A stretch of DNA of 64,000 bases from Curvibacter soli (GCF_029211125.1 NZ_JARGEN010000029.1:17271-81270); one strand, 5' to 3'. Positions 8,450 through 18,157 are shown, counted from the stretch's first letter. Numbers and translations: made by a program. Notes: generated by a model not told the origin, from the sequence alone.

Positions 8450-9679
8450 TCAGGGCCGGGGCTGGCCCAGCCATTGCTGCGCCAGCCGCACCCAGTAGGT
8501 GGCGCCCAGCGGAATCAGGTCGTCGTTGAAATCGTAGCTCGGGTTGTGCAGCGTGCAGGGGCCGGCGCCGTGGCCCATGCCGCGGTGGCCGCCGTCGCCG
8601 TTGGCGATGAAGCAGTAGGCGCCGGGCTTGGCTTGCAGCATGTAGGCGAAGTCCTCCGCGCCCATCGAGGGCTCCTGCGCCAGCACCCGCTCCTCGCCCA
8701 CGATGGAGGCCATGACGCGGCGCGCGAACTCCGCCTCGTCCGGGGTGTTGACGGTGGGCGGGTAGTTGCGCTCGAACGCGAAATCGCAGCCCATGCCGAA
8801 CGCGGCGCAGGTGTGCTCGGCGATCTCGCGCATGCGTCGCTCGATCAGGTCGAGCACTTCGACGCTGAAGGTGCGCACCGTGCCCTGCAGCTCGCAGGTG
8901 TCGGGCACCACGTTGGTAGCCTCGCCCGCGTGGACCATGGTGACGGAGATGACGCCCGCGTCGATGGGCTTCTTGCTGCGGCTGATGATGGTCTGGAACG
9001 CCTGCACCATCTGGCAGGCCACGGGCACCGGGTCCAGCGCCAGGTGCGGCATGGCCGCGTGGCCGCCCCTGCCGCGGACGGTGATCTTGAACTCGCTCGT
9101 GGAGGCCATGACCGGCCCCGGCGACACGGCGAAACTGCCGGCGGGCAGGCCGGGCCAGTTGTGCATGCCGAACACGGCCTCCATGGGGAACTGCTCGAAC
9201 AGGCCGTCGCGGATCATCTCGCGCGCGCCGCCCCCGCCCTCCTCCGCCGGCTGGAAGATCAGGTAGACCGTGCCGTCGAAATCGCGGTGCCGCGCCAGGT
9301 GCTGGGCCGCGGCCAGCAGCATGGCCGTGTGGCCGTCGTGGCCGCAGGCGTGCATCTTGCCCGCGTGGCGGCTGGCGTGGGCGAAGGCGTTGGACTCCTG
9401 CATGGGCAGCGCGTCCATGTCGGCGCGCAGACCGATGGCGCGCGGTCGCGCGCCGTTTTGCCCGGCTTCGCGGGAGCTGGTGCCGTTGCCCTTCACGATC
9501 CCGACCACGCCGGTGGTGCCCATGCCGCGGTGCACGGGGATGCCCCATGCGCCGAGCCGCGCGGCCACGAGGTTGGCGGTGCGCGCCTCCTCGAAGGAGA
9601 GTTCCGGGTGCGCGTGGATGTCCCGGCGCAGCGCGGCGATGCCGGCGGCCTGGGTGACGATGGAGTCGATGAGCTTCAT
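8450..9679 (-). CDS. M20 family amidohydrolase (hippurate hydrolase-like)
   Basis: 409-aa metallo-amidohydrolase of the HipO/IAA-amino acid hydrolase group, which splits N-acyl amino acids. Metal-site motifs visible are DMDALPM, MHACGHDGHTAMLL and PAEEGGGGARE, with the C-terminal metal-ligand region SMGAEDFAYML. No signal peptide. The true substrate is not determined. It is transcribed divergently from the argE-like gene, with about 65 bases between the starts. Confidence 0.85.
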   Translation of the reverse strand: MKLIDSIVTQAAGIAALRRDIHAHPELSFEEARTANLVAARLGAWGIPVHRGMGTTGVVGIVKGNGTSSREAGQNGARPRAIGLRADMDALPMQESNAFAHASRHAGKMHACGHDGHTAMLLAAAQHLARHRDFDGTVYLIFQPAEEGGGGAREMIRDGLFEQFPMEAVFGMHNWPGLPAGSFAVSPGPVMASTSEFKITVRGRGGHAAMPHLALDPVPVACQMVQAFQTIISRSKKPIDAGVISVTMVHAGEATNVVPDTCELQGTVRTFSVEVLDLIERRMREIAEHTCAAFGMGCDFAFERNYPPTVNTPDEAEFARRVMASIVGEERVLAQEPSMGAEDFAYMLQAKPGAYCFIANGDGGHRGMGHGAGPCTLHNPSYDFNDDLIPLGATYWVRLAQQWLGQPRP

Positions 9680-9746
9680 GGCGGCATTCCTTGGCTTGCC
9701 AGTCTAGACTGACTGACTGCCGCGCGCATCGCCCACAATGCGGGGC

Positions 9747-10928
9747 ATGGTTTCCACACGCTCGCTCGAACTCGCCCAGACCCTGGTGCGCATGAACACC
9801 GTCAGCAGCCGCTCCAACCTGGAGCTGATCCACTTCGTGCGCGACGAACTGCAGCGCCTGGGCGTGGCCAGTCGCATCACCTTCAGCGCCGACCGCGCCA
9901 AGGCCAATCTGTTCGCCACGCTCGGCGAAGGCAAGCCGGCAGGCGTGATCCTTTCCGGCCACACCGACACCGTGCCCTGGGACGGCCAGGCCTGGAGCAG
10001 CGACCCGCTGGCGCCCGAAGTGCGCGACGGCCCCGAGGGCCCGAGCCTCTACGGGCGCGGCAGCGCCGACATGAAGAGCTTCATCGCGCTGGCGCTGGCC
10101 CATGCGCAGGATTTCCTGGACAGCCGCGCGCCGTTCGCGGTGCACCTGGCCTTCAGCTACGACGAGGAGGTGGGCTGCTTCGGCGTGCGCGAGCTGATCG
10201 CCGACCTGCACGACGCGGGCATCGCGCCGCTGGCCTGCATCGTGGGCGAGCCGACCGGCATGGTGCCGGCCATCGCGCACAAGGGCGTGTACCGCTACCA
10301 GTGCTGCGTGCGCGGCAGGGAGGCGCATTCGTCGCTCACGCCACAGTCGGTCAACGCCATCGAGATGGCCGCCCGCATGGTCTGCAAGCTGCGCGACATG
10401 GCCGAGGGCTTCGAGCGCGACGAGCCGCGCTACGCCGGCTTCGACGTGCCATTCTCAACCGCCAGCGTGGGCCAGTTCCACGGCGGCATCGCCGACAACG
10501 TGGTGCCGCGCGACGCGGTGTTCCGCTACGAATTCCGCAACCTGCCCACGGCGGATGCGATTTCCATGCAAAAAGAGGTGCTAGCGCACGCAGATATTGC
10601 GGCAGCAGCTATGAAAAAAGTAGCGCCAGAGGCCGGATTCACGTTCGAGACGATCTGCGAGGTGCCGGCCTTCCTGGGCTCCGCCGACGACGCCGTGACG
10701 CGCCTGGCGCAACGCCTGGCGGGCCAGCACGAGCACGCACGGCGCACCACGCTCGTGGCCTTCGGCACCGAGGCCGGCCTGTTCAAGAGCGCGGGCATCC
10801 CCACCGTGGTCTGCGGCCCCGGCAGCATCGCCCAGGCCCACCAGCCCGACGAGTACGTGAGCCTGGAGCAGCTCGCGCGCTGCGAGGCGTTCCTGCGCGG
10901 GCTGGCCGCGAGCGAGCGGCTGCAATAG
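9747..10928 (+). CDS. argE: M20 acetylornithine deacetylase-like peptidase
   Basis: 393-aa di-zinc deacylase. The motifs SGHTDTVPWDG, YGRGSADMKSF and YDEEVGCFG match ArgE, which removes the acetyl group from N-acetylornithine in arginine synthesis. Many Burkholderiales use ArgJ instead, so a broader deacylase role is possible. ATG 9747 is preferred; ATG 9738 (three codons earlier) is possible. A family C repeat at 10558-10621 adds about 21 residues (QKEVLAHADIAAAAMKK) within the catalytic C-terminal region near residues 271-292. The stop is back to back with the stop of the next gene on the other strand. Confidence 0.8.
   Translation: MVSTRSLELAQTLVRMNTVSSRSNLELIHFVRDELQRLGVASRITFSADRAKANLFATLGEGKPAGVILSGHTDTVPWDGQAWSSDPLAPEVRDGPEGPSLYGRGSADMKSFIALALAHAQDFLDSRAPFAVHLAFSYDEEVGCFGVRELIADLHDAGIAPLACIVGEPTGMVPAIAHKGVYRYQCCVRGREAHSSLTPQSVNAIEMAARMVCKLRDMAEGFERDEPRYAGFDVPFSTASVGQFHGGIADNVVPRDAVFRYEFRNLPTADAISMQKEVLAHADIAAAAMKKVAPEAGFTFETICEVPAFLGSADDAVTRLAQRLAGQHEHARRTTLVAFGTEAGLFKSAGIPTVVCGPGSIAQAHQPDEYVSLEQLARCEAFLRGLAASERLQ
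10558..10621. repeat. Family C palindromic repeat inside the argE-like gene, copy 4
   Basis: Contains GAGGTGCTAGCGCACGCAGA and GGCAGCAGCTATGAAAAAAG. In frame, no stop. Confidence 0.6.
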
Positions 10929-12071
10929 TCAGGTGCGCACGCCGCCGTCGCCGGTCAGCATCGAGATTTCCACGAACTTCGAGCCCGCGTGGTTGGCGCT
11001 GCCGTAGGTGATGGGAAAGCCCGGCAGGTGCTGCGGGCTGATCGCCTCCAGCCCGCGCACGAAGCCCTCGCGCGTGGGCTTGTCGCCGGCCTGGCGCAGC
11101 CCTTCGGCGCACACGCGGGCGGCGATGTAGCCCTCCAGGCTCGAATAGTTGGGCTGCACCGCGCCGCCGCCTTTCCGGATGGCGTCGAGGAACTCGCGCG
11201 TGATCGGCTTGGACGGCTGGTAGGGCGATGGCACGACCTGCGACACCACCACGCCCGCGCCGTCCTTGCCCAGCGCGTCTGCCAGCGCCTGCGTGCCGAC
11301 GAAGGAGACGTTGTAGAACGTGCCGCCATAGCCCGCGGCACGCGCCGCCCGGATGAACGCCGCGCAGGAGCCGTAGGTGCTGACCAGCACGATGGCCTGC
11401 AGCTGCGCGGCCACCAGCGTCTTGACGGCAGCGGCCACGTCGTTGCTGTTGCGCTCCACCGTGGCCTGGCCCGCGGGCTTGAGGTTCTGCGCCGCCAGCG
11501 CCAGCGTCACGCCGTCGAGCCCGGCCTTGCCGTAGGAGTCGTTCTGGTGGAACACGCCGATGCGCGTGATGCCCAGGCCGGTGAGTTGCCTGACGATGAG
11601 CGCGGTCTCGTCGTTGTACGAGGCGCGCACGTGGAACACGTTGCGGTTGAACGGCTCGCGCAGCGCCATGGCGCCGGTGAACGGCGCCAGCAGCGGGATG
11701 CGCGCCTGCGTGAGCAGCGGCAGCGCCGCCAGCGTGGTGGGGGTGCCGATGTAGCCGAACAGCGCGAACACGTCGTCGGCGATGAACTTGCGCGTGTTCT
11801 CGGCGCAGCGGTCGGGCTCGTAGCCGTCGTCGAGGCGGGCGATCTCGATCAGCCGGCGGCCCACGCCGCCCTGGGCGTTGAGCTGGTCGAAGTAGAGCCT
11901 GGCCCCCGCGTTGAACTGCAGGCCCAGTTGCGCGGAAGGCCCCGTGAAGGCCGCGGACTGGCCCAGCACGATCTTCTCGCTCTGCGCATGCGCCAGCCCA
12001 AAGCCGGCCACCAGCGCAGCCCCTCCCGCACGGGCGACAAAGCGCCGCCGGCTCGTTCCCTTCGCATCCAT
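10929..12071 (-). CDS. Liv-type ABC transporter substrate-binding protein, Tat-like signal
   Basis: 380-aa type-1 periplasmic binding protein (Peripla_BP_6). The N-terminus MDAKGTSRRRFVARAGGAAL has an SRRRFV twin-arginine-like motif before a hydrophobic stretch ending AHAQ, suggesting Tat export. The mature part starts KIVLGQSAAFTGPSAQLG, typical of Liv binding proteins. GAGGA seven bases before the ATG at 12071 supports this start over the longer frame. There are no permease or ATPase genes beside it, so it is an orphan receptor of unknown ligand. Confidence 0.85.
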   Translation of the reverse strand: MDAKGTSRRRFVARAGGAALVAGFGLAHAQSEKIVLGQSAAFTGPSAQLGLQFNAGARLYFDQLNAQGGVGRRLIEIARLDDGYEPDRCAENTRKFIADDVFALFGYIGTPTTLAALPLLTQARIPLLAPFTGAMALREPFNRNVFHVRASYNDETALIVRQLTGLGITRIGVFHQNDSYGKAGLDGVTLALAAQNLKPAGQATVERNSNDVAAAVKTLVAAQLQAIVLVSTYGSCAAFIRAARAAGYGGTFYNVSFVGTQALADALGKDGAGVVVSQVVPSPYQPSKPITREFLDAIRKGGGAVQPNYSSLEGYIAARVCAEGLRQAGDKPTREGFVRGLEAISPQHLPGFPITYGSANHAGSKFVEISMLTGDGGVRT

Positions 12072-12184
12072 GGTCAAATCCTCGTCTTGGTTGCCGCAGG
12101 GCATCCGCCAGGTCCATACCGGCGGTTTTGCGCGTCAGCCGATGAGTTTACGGGCGTTCCGCGCCCCATTGTCACAAATTCGCC

Positions 12185-14245
12185 ATGCAACAGCCCGCCG
12201 CCAACCCCCATGCCGCCACGCAGGTGCGCGGCGCCTGCCCGCACGACTGCCCCGATACCTGCGCCCTGCTGACCACCGTGGACAACGGCGTGGCCGTGAA
12301 GGTGCAGGGCAACCCCGACCATGCCCATACGGCGGGCGTGCTGTGCGCGAAAGTGTCGCGCTACACCGAGCGCACCTACCACCCCGAGCGCGTGCTGCAG
12401 CCCCTGCGCCGCGTGGGCCCCAAAGGTGCGGGCCGGTTCGAGCCCGTGGCGTGGGACGAGGCACTCGACGACATCGCGCGCCGCCTGGGCGCCATTGCGG
12501 CGCGCGATGCGCAGGCCATCCAGCCCTACAGCTACGCCGGCACCATGGGGCTGGTGCAGGGCGAGAGCATGGACCGGCGCTTCTTCCACCGCCTGGGTGC
12601 GTCGCTGCTGGACCGCACGATCTGTTCGTCTGCGGGCGGCGAAGCGCTCACGCAGACGCTGGGCGGCAAGCTCGGCATGCGCGTGGAGTTCTTCTGCGAG
12701 GCCAAGCTCATCCTCATCTGGGGCAGCAACTCCATCGGCAGCAACCTGCATTTCTGGCGCCACGCGCTGCAGGCCAAGCGCGACGGCGCGCGGCTGGTCT
12801 GCATCGACCCGCGCCGCAGCGAGACGGCGGAGAAATGCCACGAGCACATCGCCCTGCTGCCCGGCACCGACGCCGCGCTGGCGCTGGCGCTGATGCACGA
12901 ACTGATCGTGCACGACTGGCTGGACCACGATTACATCGCCCGGTATACCCTGGGCTGGGAGGCTCTGCGCGAACGCGCGCTGCAGTGGAGCCCGGAGCGT
13001 GCCGCAGCCATCTGCGGCATCGACGCGCAGCAGATACGCCGCCTGGCGCGCGACTGGGGCACGACGCGGCCCGCCGCCATCCGCCTGAACTACGGCGTGC
13101 AACGCACGCGCGGCGGCGGCAACGCGGTGCGCGCCATCGCCTGCCTGCCCGCGCTCACGGGCGCCTGGCGGCACCGCGCGGGCGGCCTGCTGCTCAGCGC
13201 CTCGGGCGCGTTCCCGGTGCAGCGGACCGCATTGCAGCGCCCCGACCTGCTGGCGGACCGCAGGCCGCGCACCGTCAACATGAGCACCATCGGCGACGCG
13301 TTGCTGCACGAGGCGTCGGTGGAGGCCGGCCCGCGCATCGAGGCGCTGGTGGTCTACAACAGCAACCCGCTGGCCGTGGCGCCCGAGTCGGCCAAGGTGG
13401 CGCGCGGGCTGGCACGCGAGGACCTGTTCACCGTCGTCCTCGAGCACTTCATGACCGACACCGCCGACTATGCCGACTACGTGCTGCCCGCGACAACGCA
13501 GCTCGAGCACTGGGACGTGCACGCCGCCTACGGCCACACCGACGTGCTGCTGAACCGCCCGGCCATCGCGCCCGTGGGGCAGGCGCGCTCCAACGCGGCG
13601 ATCTTCCGCGCGCTGGCCGCGCGCATGGGCTTCGACGAGCCATGCTTCCAGGACGACGACGAGGCGCTGTGCCGCCAGGCGTATGGCAGCGCGGTGGACT
13701 TCCAGCACCTGCTCGACCACGGCTTCGCCACGCTGGCGCTGCCCGCAGCGCCGTTCGCCGAGGGCGGCTTCGCCACGCCCTCGGGCCGCTGCGAGTTCTA
13801 CAGCGCGCGGCTGGCGGCCCAGGGCCTGGACGGTTTGCCCGGCTACCTGCCCAACTTCGAAGCGCCCGGCAGTTCGGCGGACTACCCGCTGGCCATGATC
13901 TCGCCGCCGGCGCGCAATTTCCTCAACTCCAGCTTCGTGAACGTGAAGAGCCTGCGCGATGCCGAGGGCGAGCCACTGCTCGAGATCCATGCCGCCGACG
14001 CCCAGGCGCGCGGCATCGGCGACGGCGACATGGTGCGGGTGTTCAACGCACGGGGCGTTTACCGCTGCCGCGCGGCGGTATCGCCGCGCGCCCGCGCGGG
14101 CGTGGTGCACGGCCTGGGCATCTGGTGGCGCAAGTTCGGCGCGAACGGCACCAACGTCAACGAACTGACCAGCCAGGCCCTGACCGACCTGGGCCGCGCG
14201 CCGACGTTCTACGACTGCCTGGTGGAGGTGGCACGCAGCGAGTGA
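12185..14245 (+). CDS. Molybdopterin-dependent oxidoreductase (DMSO reductase superfamily)
   Basis: 686-aa enzyme with an N-terminal [4Fe-4S] motif CPHDCPDTC-x(n)-LCAK, a molybdopterin-binding core (IWGSNSIGSNLHFWRH, YNSNPLAV) and a C-terminal molydopterin-dinucleotide domain (SFVNVKSLRDAEGEP). No Tat signal, so it is probably cytoplasmic. The residue near the Mo site falls in ICSSAGGEALTQTLG, implying a Ser or other non-Cys ligand (inference). No partner subunits are nearby. The reaction is unknown. Such stand-alone proteins in Burkholderiales are annotated only as molybdopterin oxidoreductases. Confidence 0.85.
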   Translation: MQQPAANPHAATQVRGACPHDCPDTCALLTTVDNGVAVKVQGNPDHAHTAGVLCAKVSRYTERTYHPERVLQPLRRVGPKGAGRFEPVAWDEALDDIARRLGAIAARDAQAIQPYSYAGTMGLVQGESMDRRFFHRLGASLLDRTICSSAGGEALTQTLGGKLGMRVEFFCEAKLILIWGSNSIGSNLHFWRHALQAKRDGARLVCIDPRRSETAEKCHEHIALLPGTDAALALALMHELIVHDWLDHDYIARYTLGWEALRERALQWSPERAAAICGIDAQQIRRLARDWGTTRPAAIRLNYGVQRTRGGGNAVRAIACLPALTGAWRHRAGGLLLSASGAFPVQRTALQRPDLLADRRPRTVNMSTIGDALLHEASVEAGPRIEALVVYNSNPLAVAPESAKVARGLAREDLFTVVLEHFMTDTADYADYVLPATTQLEHWDVHAAYGHTDVLLNRPAIAPVGQARSNAAIFRALAARMGFDEPCFQDDDEALCRQAYGSAVDFQHLLDHGFATLALPAAPFAEGGFATPSGRCEFYSARLAAQGLDGLPGYLPNFEAPGSSADYPLAMISPPARNFLNSSFVNVKSLRDAEGEPLLEIHAADAQARGIGDGDMVRVFNARGVYRCRAAVSPRARAGVVHGLGIWWRKFGANGTNVNELTSQALTDLGRAPTFYDCLVEVARSE

Positions 14246-14266
14246 TTTCCATCCTCCCTGCTGTCA

Positions 14267-14383
14267 CCTGGAAACGGCAGTTGACCGCTTTGTATCCCTT
14301 GCAGGCCGCATGAAATCGAGCGTTGCCGGCTTTGATCGCGTTCACCTCGTGGGTGAGAGCGCTATGCACCTGCCGTTTCCAGG
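14267..14383. repeat. Family B miniature inverted-repeat element B2, internally deleted
   Basis: Ends CCTGGAAACGGCAG and CTGCCGTTTCCAGG are perfect inverted repeats. At 117 bp it lacks roughly the right half of B1. It is flanked by GTCA on both sides (14263-14266 and 14384-14387). It begins 22 bases after the stop of the molybdopterin oxidoreductase. Confidence 0.85.
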
Positions 14384-14868
14384 GTCATTGGTTCGCGGCT
14401 TTTTAATTTGCGCAGCACACGCACGCTTTTCGGCGGGCCGTGTGGGGACTCCCGCAAGGGGGTGTCGGTTCCTTGTTCCGGTCTGCCAACCCTGCACGGC
14501 CTGCCACTTCTTCCTTGGCAGGGGAAGGCGGCAGGTTCAGAACCCCTGTTAACCTAAGCGGCCAAGTCTTGACAGATTGTGCGAAGATTCCCGATGTACG
14601 AAAGTACATTTCGCGTCGATGACGCGATAGGCACATTGCCTTACGACCCAATGGGTTACAACATTTCCTGGCCTTGCCAGGAACAGGTGCAAGTGGGCGC
14701 GAATCGGTGGAACGTACCAAAACTCTTGCGTACGACCGAGGGGGTAAGGTTGCGTTCGCATTTCCAACCTGTTTGGTTCCGGCTCTGCCGGCTTGGGATC
14801 AAACAATTACATTCAGGAAGTGTCGAACTTGTGCAGCCCCCAGGCGACACCTGGGCCAGAATGAAGAG
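14384..14868. other. Long intergenic region without a credible gene
   Basis: Several short open frames exist but none resembles a protein. It contains a TTCCTGGCcttGCCAGGAA hairpin (about 14667-14685) and one copy of a 77-bp repeat that recurs at the end of the window. GC content is visibly lower and more mixed than in the genes. Confidence 0.6.
14723..14799 (+). repeat. 77-bp dispersed repeat, copy 1
   Basis: From CTCTTGCGTACGACCGAGG to CCGGCTTGGGAT. It matches 63831-63907 in reverse complement with a single mismatch. It contains the small palindrome CCGGCTCTGCCGG. The nature of the element is unknown. Confidence 0.85.
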
Positions 14869-14907
14869 CCCCGCCCAGCAGCTACTACTCGTAGCCGCTG
14901 GGCGGGG
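14869..14907 (-). terminator. Strong hairpin downstream of tRNA-fMet
   Basis: CCCCGCCCAGC and GCTGGGCGGGG flank a second pairing GCTAC/GTAGC, giving a 16-bp stem with one mismatch. It is followed on the minus strand by CTCTTCATTCT, which is only moderately T-rich, so it is either an intrinsic terminator or a processing barrier at the end of the alpha operon / tRNA transcript. Confidence 0.6.
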
Positions 14908-14922
14908 ACCGGTCTCATCTAG

Positions 14923-14999
<77 letters not shown>

Positions 15000-15010
15000 G
15001 CAAGATTTAG

Positions 15011-15016
15011 ATTATA
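15011..15016 (-). promoter_or_regulatory. -10 box for tRNA-fMet
   Basis: A perfect TATAAT on the minus strand, 11 bases before the tRNA 5' end. The -35 region, inside the end of rplQ, is weak. This would let the tRNA be transcribed independently of the alpha operon. Confidence 0.5.
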
Positions 15017-15018
15017 GC

Positions 15019-15420
15019 TTAATTTGCAGCCTCTGCGTCGGAAGCCGTGACTTCTTCGACTTCAGGGCGGTCCAGCAACTCAACCAGGGCCATCGGTGCG
15101 TTGTCGCCAACGCGGAAGCCCATCTTCAGGATGCGGGTGTAGCCGCCCGGGCGCGCCTTGAAGCGCGGGCCGAGCACGTTGAACAGCTTGGTCACGCTGT
15201 CACGGTCGCGCAGGCGGTCGAACGCGAGGCGGCGGTTGGCCAGCGTGGCTTCCTTGGCCAGGGTGATCATGGGCTCCACCACGCGGCGCAGTTCCTTGGC
15301 CTTGGGCAAGGTGGTCTTGATGACCTCGTGCTCGATGAGCGAATTCATCATGTTGCGCAGCATGGCGAGGCGGTGCTCGCTGGTGCGGTTCAGTTTACGG
15401 AGTCCGTGTCCGTGTCGCAT
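15019..15420 (-). CDS. rplQ: 50S ribosomal protein L17
   Basis: 133-aa L17 beginning [20 protein letters not shown], last protein of the alpha operon. It sits on the outer face of the large subunit near the exit tunnel. The C-terminal tail after LLDRPE is a short acidic extension ([13 protein letters not shown]) common in beta-proteobacteria. GAGAAGGAAA precedes the ATG. A hairpin-T tract lies between rpoA and this gene. Confidence 0.97.
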   Translation of the reverse strand: MRHGHGLRKLNRTSEHRLAMLRNMMNSLIEHEVIKTTLPKAKELRRVVEPMITLAKEATLANRRLAFDRLRDRDSVTKLFNVLGPRFKARPGGYTRILKMGFRVGDNAPMALVELLDRPEVEEVTASDAEAAN

Positions 15421-15439
15421 AGTGCTTTCCTTCTCTATT

Positions 15440-15471
15440 AAAAATCGGACAGCCGTATCAGGTACTGTCCG
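15440..15471 (-). terminator. Intrinsic terminator or attenuator between rpoA and rplQ
   Basis: On the minus strand CGGACAG pairs with CTGTCCG and is followed by ATTTTTAAT. It lies only 20 bases before the rplQ start codon, so it would reduce rather than abolish L17 expression. Confidence 0.6.
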
Positions 15472-15509
15472 AGGCACTTCCCCGCTTTTGAGGGGGTATG
15501 GATTCTAAC

Positions 15510-16499
15510 TCAGCGCTTGTCCATGCCTGCGGGCGGCCAGCTTTCCAGCTTCATGCCCAGTGTCAGGCCGCGGGAAGCCAGGACTTCCTTGATTTCGTTG
15601 AGCGACTTGCGGCCCAGGTTCGGTGTCTTGAGCAGCTCGTTTTCCGTGCGCTGGATCAGGTCGCCGATGTAGTAGATGTTCTCGGCCTTCAGGCAGTTGG
15701 CGGAACGTACCGTGAGTTCGAGCTCGTCCACCGGACGCAACAGGATCGGATCGAACGACATGTTGCCGCGCGGGGTCGGTGCATCGAATGCAGCCAGTTC
15801 GCCGCCTTCGAGCTGCGCGAACACTGCGAGTTGCTCAACCAGAATTTTGGCGGACGCGCGCACCGCGTCTTCGGCGGTGATCGCGCCGTTGGTTTCGATC
15901 TCCAGTACCAGCTTGTCCAGATCGGTGCGCTGCTCGACGCGCGCGCTTTCCACGGTGTAGCTCACGCGCTTGACGGGCGAGAACGAAGCATCGAGCACGA
16001 TGCGGCCGATGGACTTCGTGGCCTCGTCGGCATAGCGGCGCAAGTTGCCAGGCACATAGCCGCGGCCCTTTTCGACCTTGATCTGCATGTCCAGCTTGCC
16101 GCCCTGCGACAAGGTGGTGATGACGTGGTCGGGGTTGATGATCTCCACGTCGTGCGGCGTCTGGATGTCGCGCGCCGTGACGGCACCTTCGCCATCCTTG
16201 CGCAGCGAGAGCGTCACTTCGTCGCGGTTGTGGAGCTTGAAGACAACGCCCTTCAGATTCAGGAGGATGTCAACCACGTCCTCCTGGATACCGTCGATCG
16301 ACGAGTACTCGTGCAGAACGCCCGCGATAGTCACTTCGGTCGCCGCATACCCGACCATCGACGAGAGCAGTACACGCCGGATCGCGTTGCCCAGCGTGTG
16401 ACCATAGCCACGCTCGAACGGTTCAAGCGCGACCTTGGCGCGATTGTGGCCCAGTTGCTCGACGTTGATCGTCTTGGGTTTCAGCAAAGTGGTTTGCAT
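15510..16499 (-). CDS. rpoA: DNA-directed RNA polymerase subunit alpha
   Basis: 329 aa, standard length. The N-terminal dimerisation domain ([21 protein letters not shown]) nucleates assembly of RNA polymerase. The C-terminal domain (residues about 240-310, ending [22 protein letters not shown]) binds UP elements and activators. It lies after rpsD with a 122-bp gap that holds a strong palindrome. Confidence 0.98.
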   Translation of the reverse strand: MQTTLLKPKTINVEQLGHNRAKVALEPFERGYGHTLGNAIRRVLLSSMVGYAATEVTIAGVLHEYSSIDGIQEDVVDILLNLKGVVFKLHNRDEVTLSLRKDGEGAVTARDIQTPHDVEIINPDHVITTLSQGGKLDMQIKVEKGRGYVPGNLRRYADEATKSIGRIVLDASFSPVKRVSYTVESARVEQRTDLDKLVLEIETNGAITAEDAVRASAKILVEQLAVFAQLEGGELAAFDAPTPRGNMSFDPILLRPVDELELTVRSANCLKAENIYYIGDLIQRTENELLKTPNLGRKSLNEIKEVLASRGLTLGMKLESWPPAGMDKR

Positions 16500-16553
16500 G
16501 CAGACTTCCTCTCAATACCCCCGGCTCGTTACACCGGTAAGGCTGGTGAAGCA

Positions 16554-16581
16554 CCTGAACCGCGATGCCTCGCGGTTCAGG
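16554..16581 (-). promoter_or_regulatory. Perfect 12-bp-stem hairpin between rpsD and rpoA
   Basis: CCTGAACCGCGA and TCGCGGTTCAGG are perfectly complementary around a 4-base loop. There is no T-tract on the minus-strand side, so it is unlikely to be a terminator. It may be an RNase processing or regulatory site in the alpha operon mRNA. Confidence 0.45.
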
Positions 16582-16621
16582 AACGGTTTTCTTGGAAAAA
16601 AAGCGCAAAGGCGCGAAGGCA

Positions 16622-17245
16622 TCAACGCGAATACAACTCGACGATGAGGGATTCGTTGATGTCGGCGCCGAACTCGTCGCGGTCCGGGGTCTTCTTGAAG
16701 ACACCTTCGGACTTGTCCGCATTCACTTCCACCCAGGCCGGCAGACCAACCTGCTGCGCGAGTTGCAGAGCCTCCAGGACACGGTTCTGCTTCTTTGACT
16801 TTTCGCGCACGGCGACCACGTCACCCACCTTGACGAGGTAGGAAGGAATGTTCACCTGCTGTCCATTGACCGTGATCGCCTTGTGCGATACGAGCTGGCG
16901 CGCTTCGGCGCGCGTGGAGCCGAAACCCATGCGGTAGACCACATTGTCGAGACGCGATTCCAGCAGCGACAGCAGGTTGGCGCCGGTATTGCCGCGGCGA
17001 CGCTCGGCTTCTTCAAAGTAGCGGCGGAATTGCTTTTCCAGCACGCCATACATGCGCTTGACCTTCTGCTTCTCGCGCAGTTGCAGGCCAAAGTCGGAAG
17101 TGCGCTGGCCGGACGTGCGGCCATGCTGGCCGGGCTTGGAGTCAAACTTGGCCTTGTCCGCAATGGAGCGGCGGGCGCTCTTCAGGAACAGGTCGGTGCC
17201 TTCACGGCGGGAGAGCTTGGCCTTGGGGCCGAGATAACGTGCCAC
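16622..17245 (-). CDS. rpsD: 30S ribosomal protein S4
   Basis: 207 aa, begins [20 protein letters not shown] after a GTG start. Carries the S4 RNA-binding domain ([26 protein letters not shown]). S4 is a primary 16S rRNA binder and, in Escherichia coli, translational repressor of the alpha operon. The N-terminus lacks the paired Cys zinc motif, as usual for proteobacteria. Confidence 0.97.
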   Translation of the reverse strand: MARYLGPKAKLSRREGTDLFLKSARRSIADKAKFDSKPGQHGRTSGQRTSDFGLQLREKQKVKRMYGVLEKQFRRYFEEAERRRGNTGANLLSLLESRLDNVVYRMGFGSTRAEARQLVSHKAITVNGQQVNIPSYLVKVGDVVAVREKSKKQNRVLEALQLAQQVGLPAWVEVNADKSEGVFKKTPDRDEFGADINESLIVELYSR

Positions 17246-17348
17246 TTGAATTTCCTTGTGTCATCTGCCGCAGCACCTGGCTGCGGGAGCCGCTTGCCTA
17301 TGGCAAACGGCGGTGGGCTTGTGAATAGTGAACGGGCGAACCGGACAG

Positions 17349-17753
17349 TTAGATGCGACGACGCTTTTGCGGGCGGCAGCCGTTATGCGGCATCGGCGTT
17401 ACGTCGGAAATGGACGTGATGCGGATGCCCAGGGCACCCAGCGCACGCACCGACGATTCGCGGCCAGGACCAGGACCCTTGATCTCGACGTCGAGATTCT
17501 TGATGCCTTGGTCGATGGCTGCACGGCCTGCGACTTCGGAGGCGACCTGCGCGGCGAACGGGGTGGACTTGCGCGAACCCTTGAAGCCCTGGCCGCCCGA
17601 GGACGCCCACGACAGTGCGTTGCCCTGGCGGTCGGTGATGGTGATGATGGTGTTGTTGAACGACGCGTGCACGTGGGCGATGCCGTCGGAAACGTTCTTG
17701 CGAACCTTCTTGCGGACACGCTGTGCGGCGTTGTTGGCAGGAGACTTGGCCAT
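17349..17753 (-). CDS. rpsK: 30S ribosomal protein S11
   Basis: 134 aa, with the conserved [23 protein letters not shown] and C-terminal [18 protein letters not shown]. It is part of the small-subunit platform near the Shine-Dalgarno helix. It follows rpsM with 18 bases between. Confidence 0.97.
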   Translation of the reverse strand: MAKSPANNAAQRVRKKVRKNVSDGIAHVHASFNNTIITITDRQGNALSWASSGGQGFKGSRKSTPFAAQVASEVAGRAAIDQGIKNLDVEIKGPGPGRESSVRALGALGIRITSISDVTPMPHNGCRPQKRRRI

Positions 17754-17771
17754 GATGCTCTCTCAATCCGT

Positions 17772-18137
17772 TTATTTTTTCAGTGCCGCGGCAGCCTTGC
17801 GCGGACCCTTGCGGGTACGGGCATTGGTGCGGGTGCGCTGACCGCGCATCGGCAAGCCACGGCGATGGCGGAAACCGCGGTAGCAGCCGATGTCCATCAA
17901 GCGCTTGATGTTCATCGTGGTTTCGCGGCGCAGGTCGCCTTCGATCGTGAACTGAGCGATCTGGTCGCGGATCTTTTCCAGATCGCCGTCTGTCAGGTCC
18001 TTGATCTTCTTGGCATAGGCGATGCCGCATGCTTCGCATATCTTGCGAGCGCGCGTGCGGCCAATGCCGAAGATGGCGGTCAGACCGATTTCCGCATGCT
18101 GATGCGGCGGAATGTTGATACCAGCAATACGTGCCAT
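17772..18137 (-). CDS. rpsM: 30S ribosomal protein S13
   Basis: 121 aa, starts [19 protein letters not shown] and ends in a basic tail ([12 protein letters not shown]). It lies in the head of the small subunit and contacts the large subunit and P-site tRNA. First gene of the classical alpha operon; here it follows rpmJ closely with no obvious promoter between. Confidence 0.97.
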   Translation of the reverse strand: MARIAGINIPPHQHAEIGLTAIFGIGRTRARKICEACGIAYAKKIKDLTDGDLEKIRDQIAQFTIEGDLRRETTMNIKRLMDIGCYRGFRHRRGLPMRGQRTRTNARTRKGPRKAAAALKK

Positions 18138-18157
18138 GTGCGTCCTCTAAAAACTCT

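Noticed and set aside
12074..14110. 678-codon minus-strand frame opposite the molybdopterin oxidoreductase
   Set aside because: The plus strand has the iron-sulfur and molybdopterin motifs; the minus frame has none.
14403..14720. 105-codon minus-strand frame in the intergenic region before tRNA-fMet
   Set aside because: Rich in repeats and hairpins, no ribosome site, no recognisable domain.
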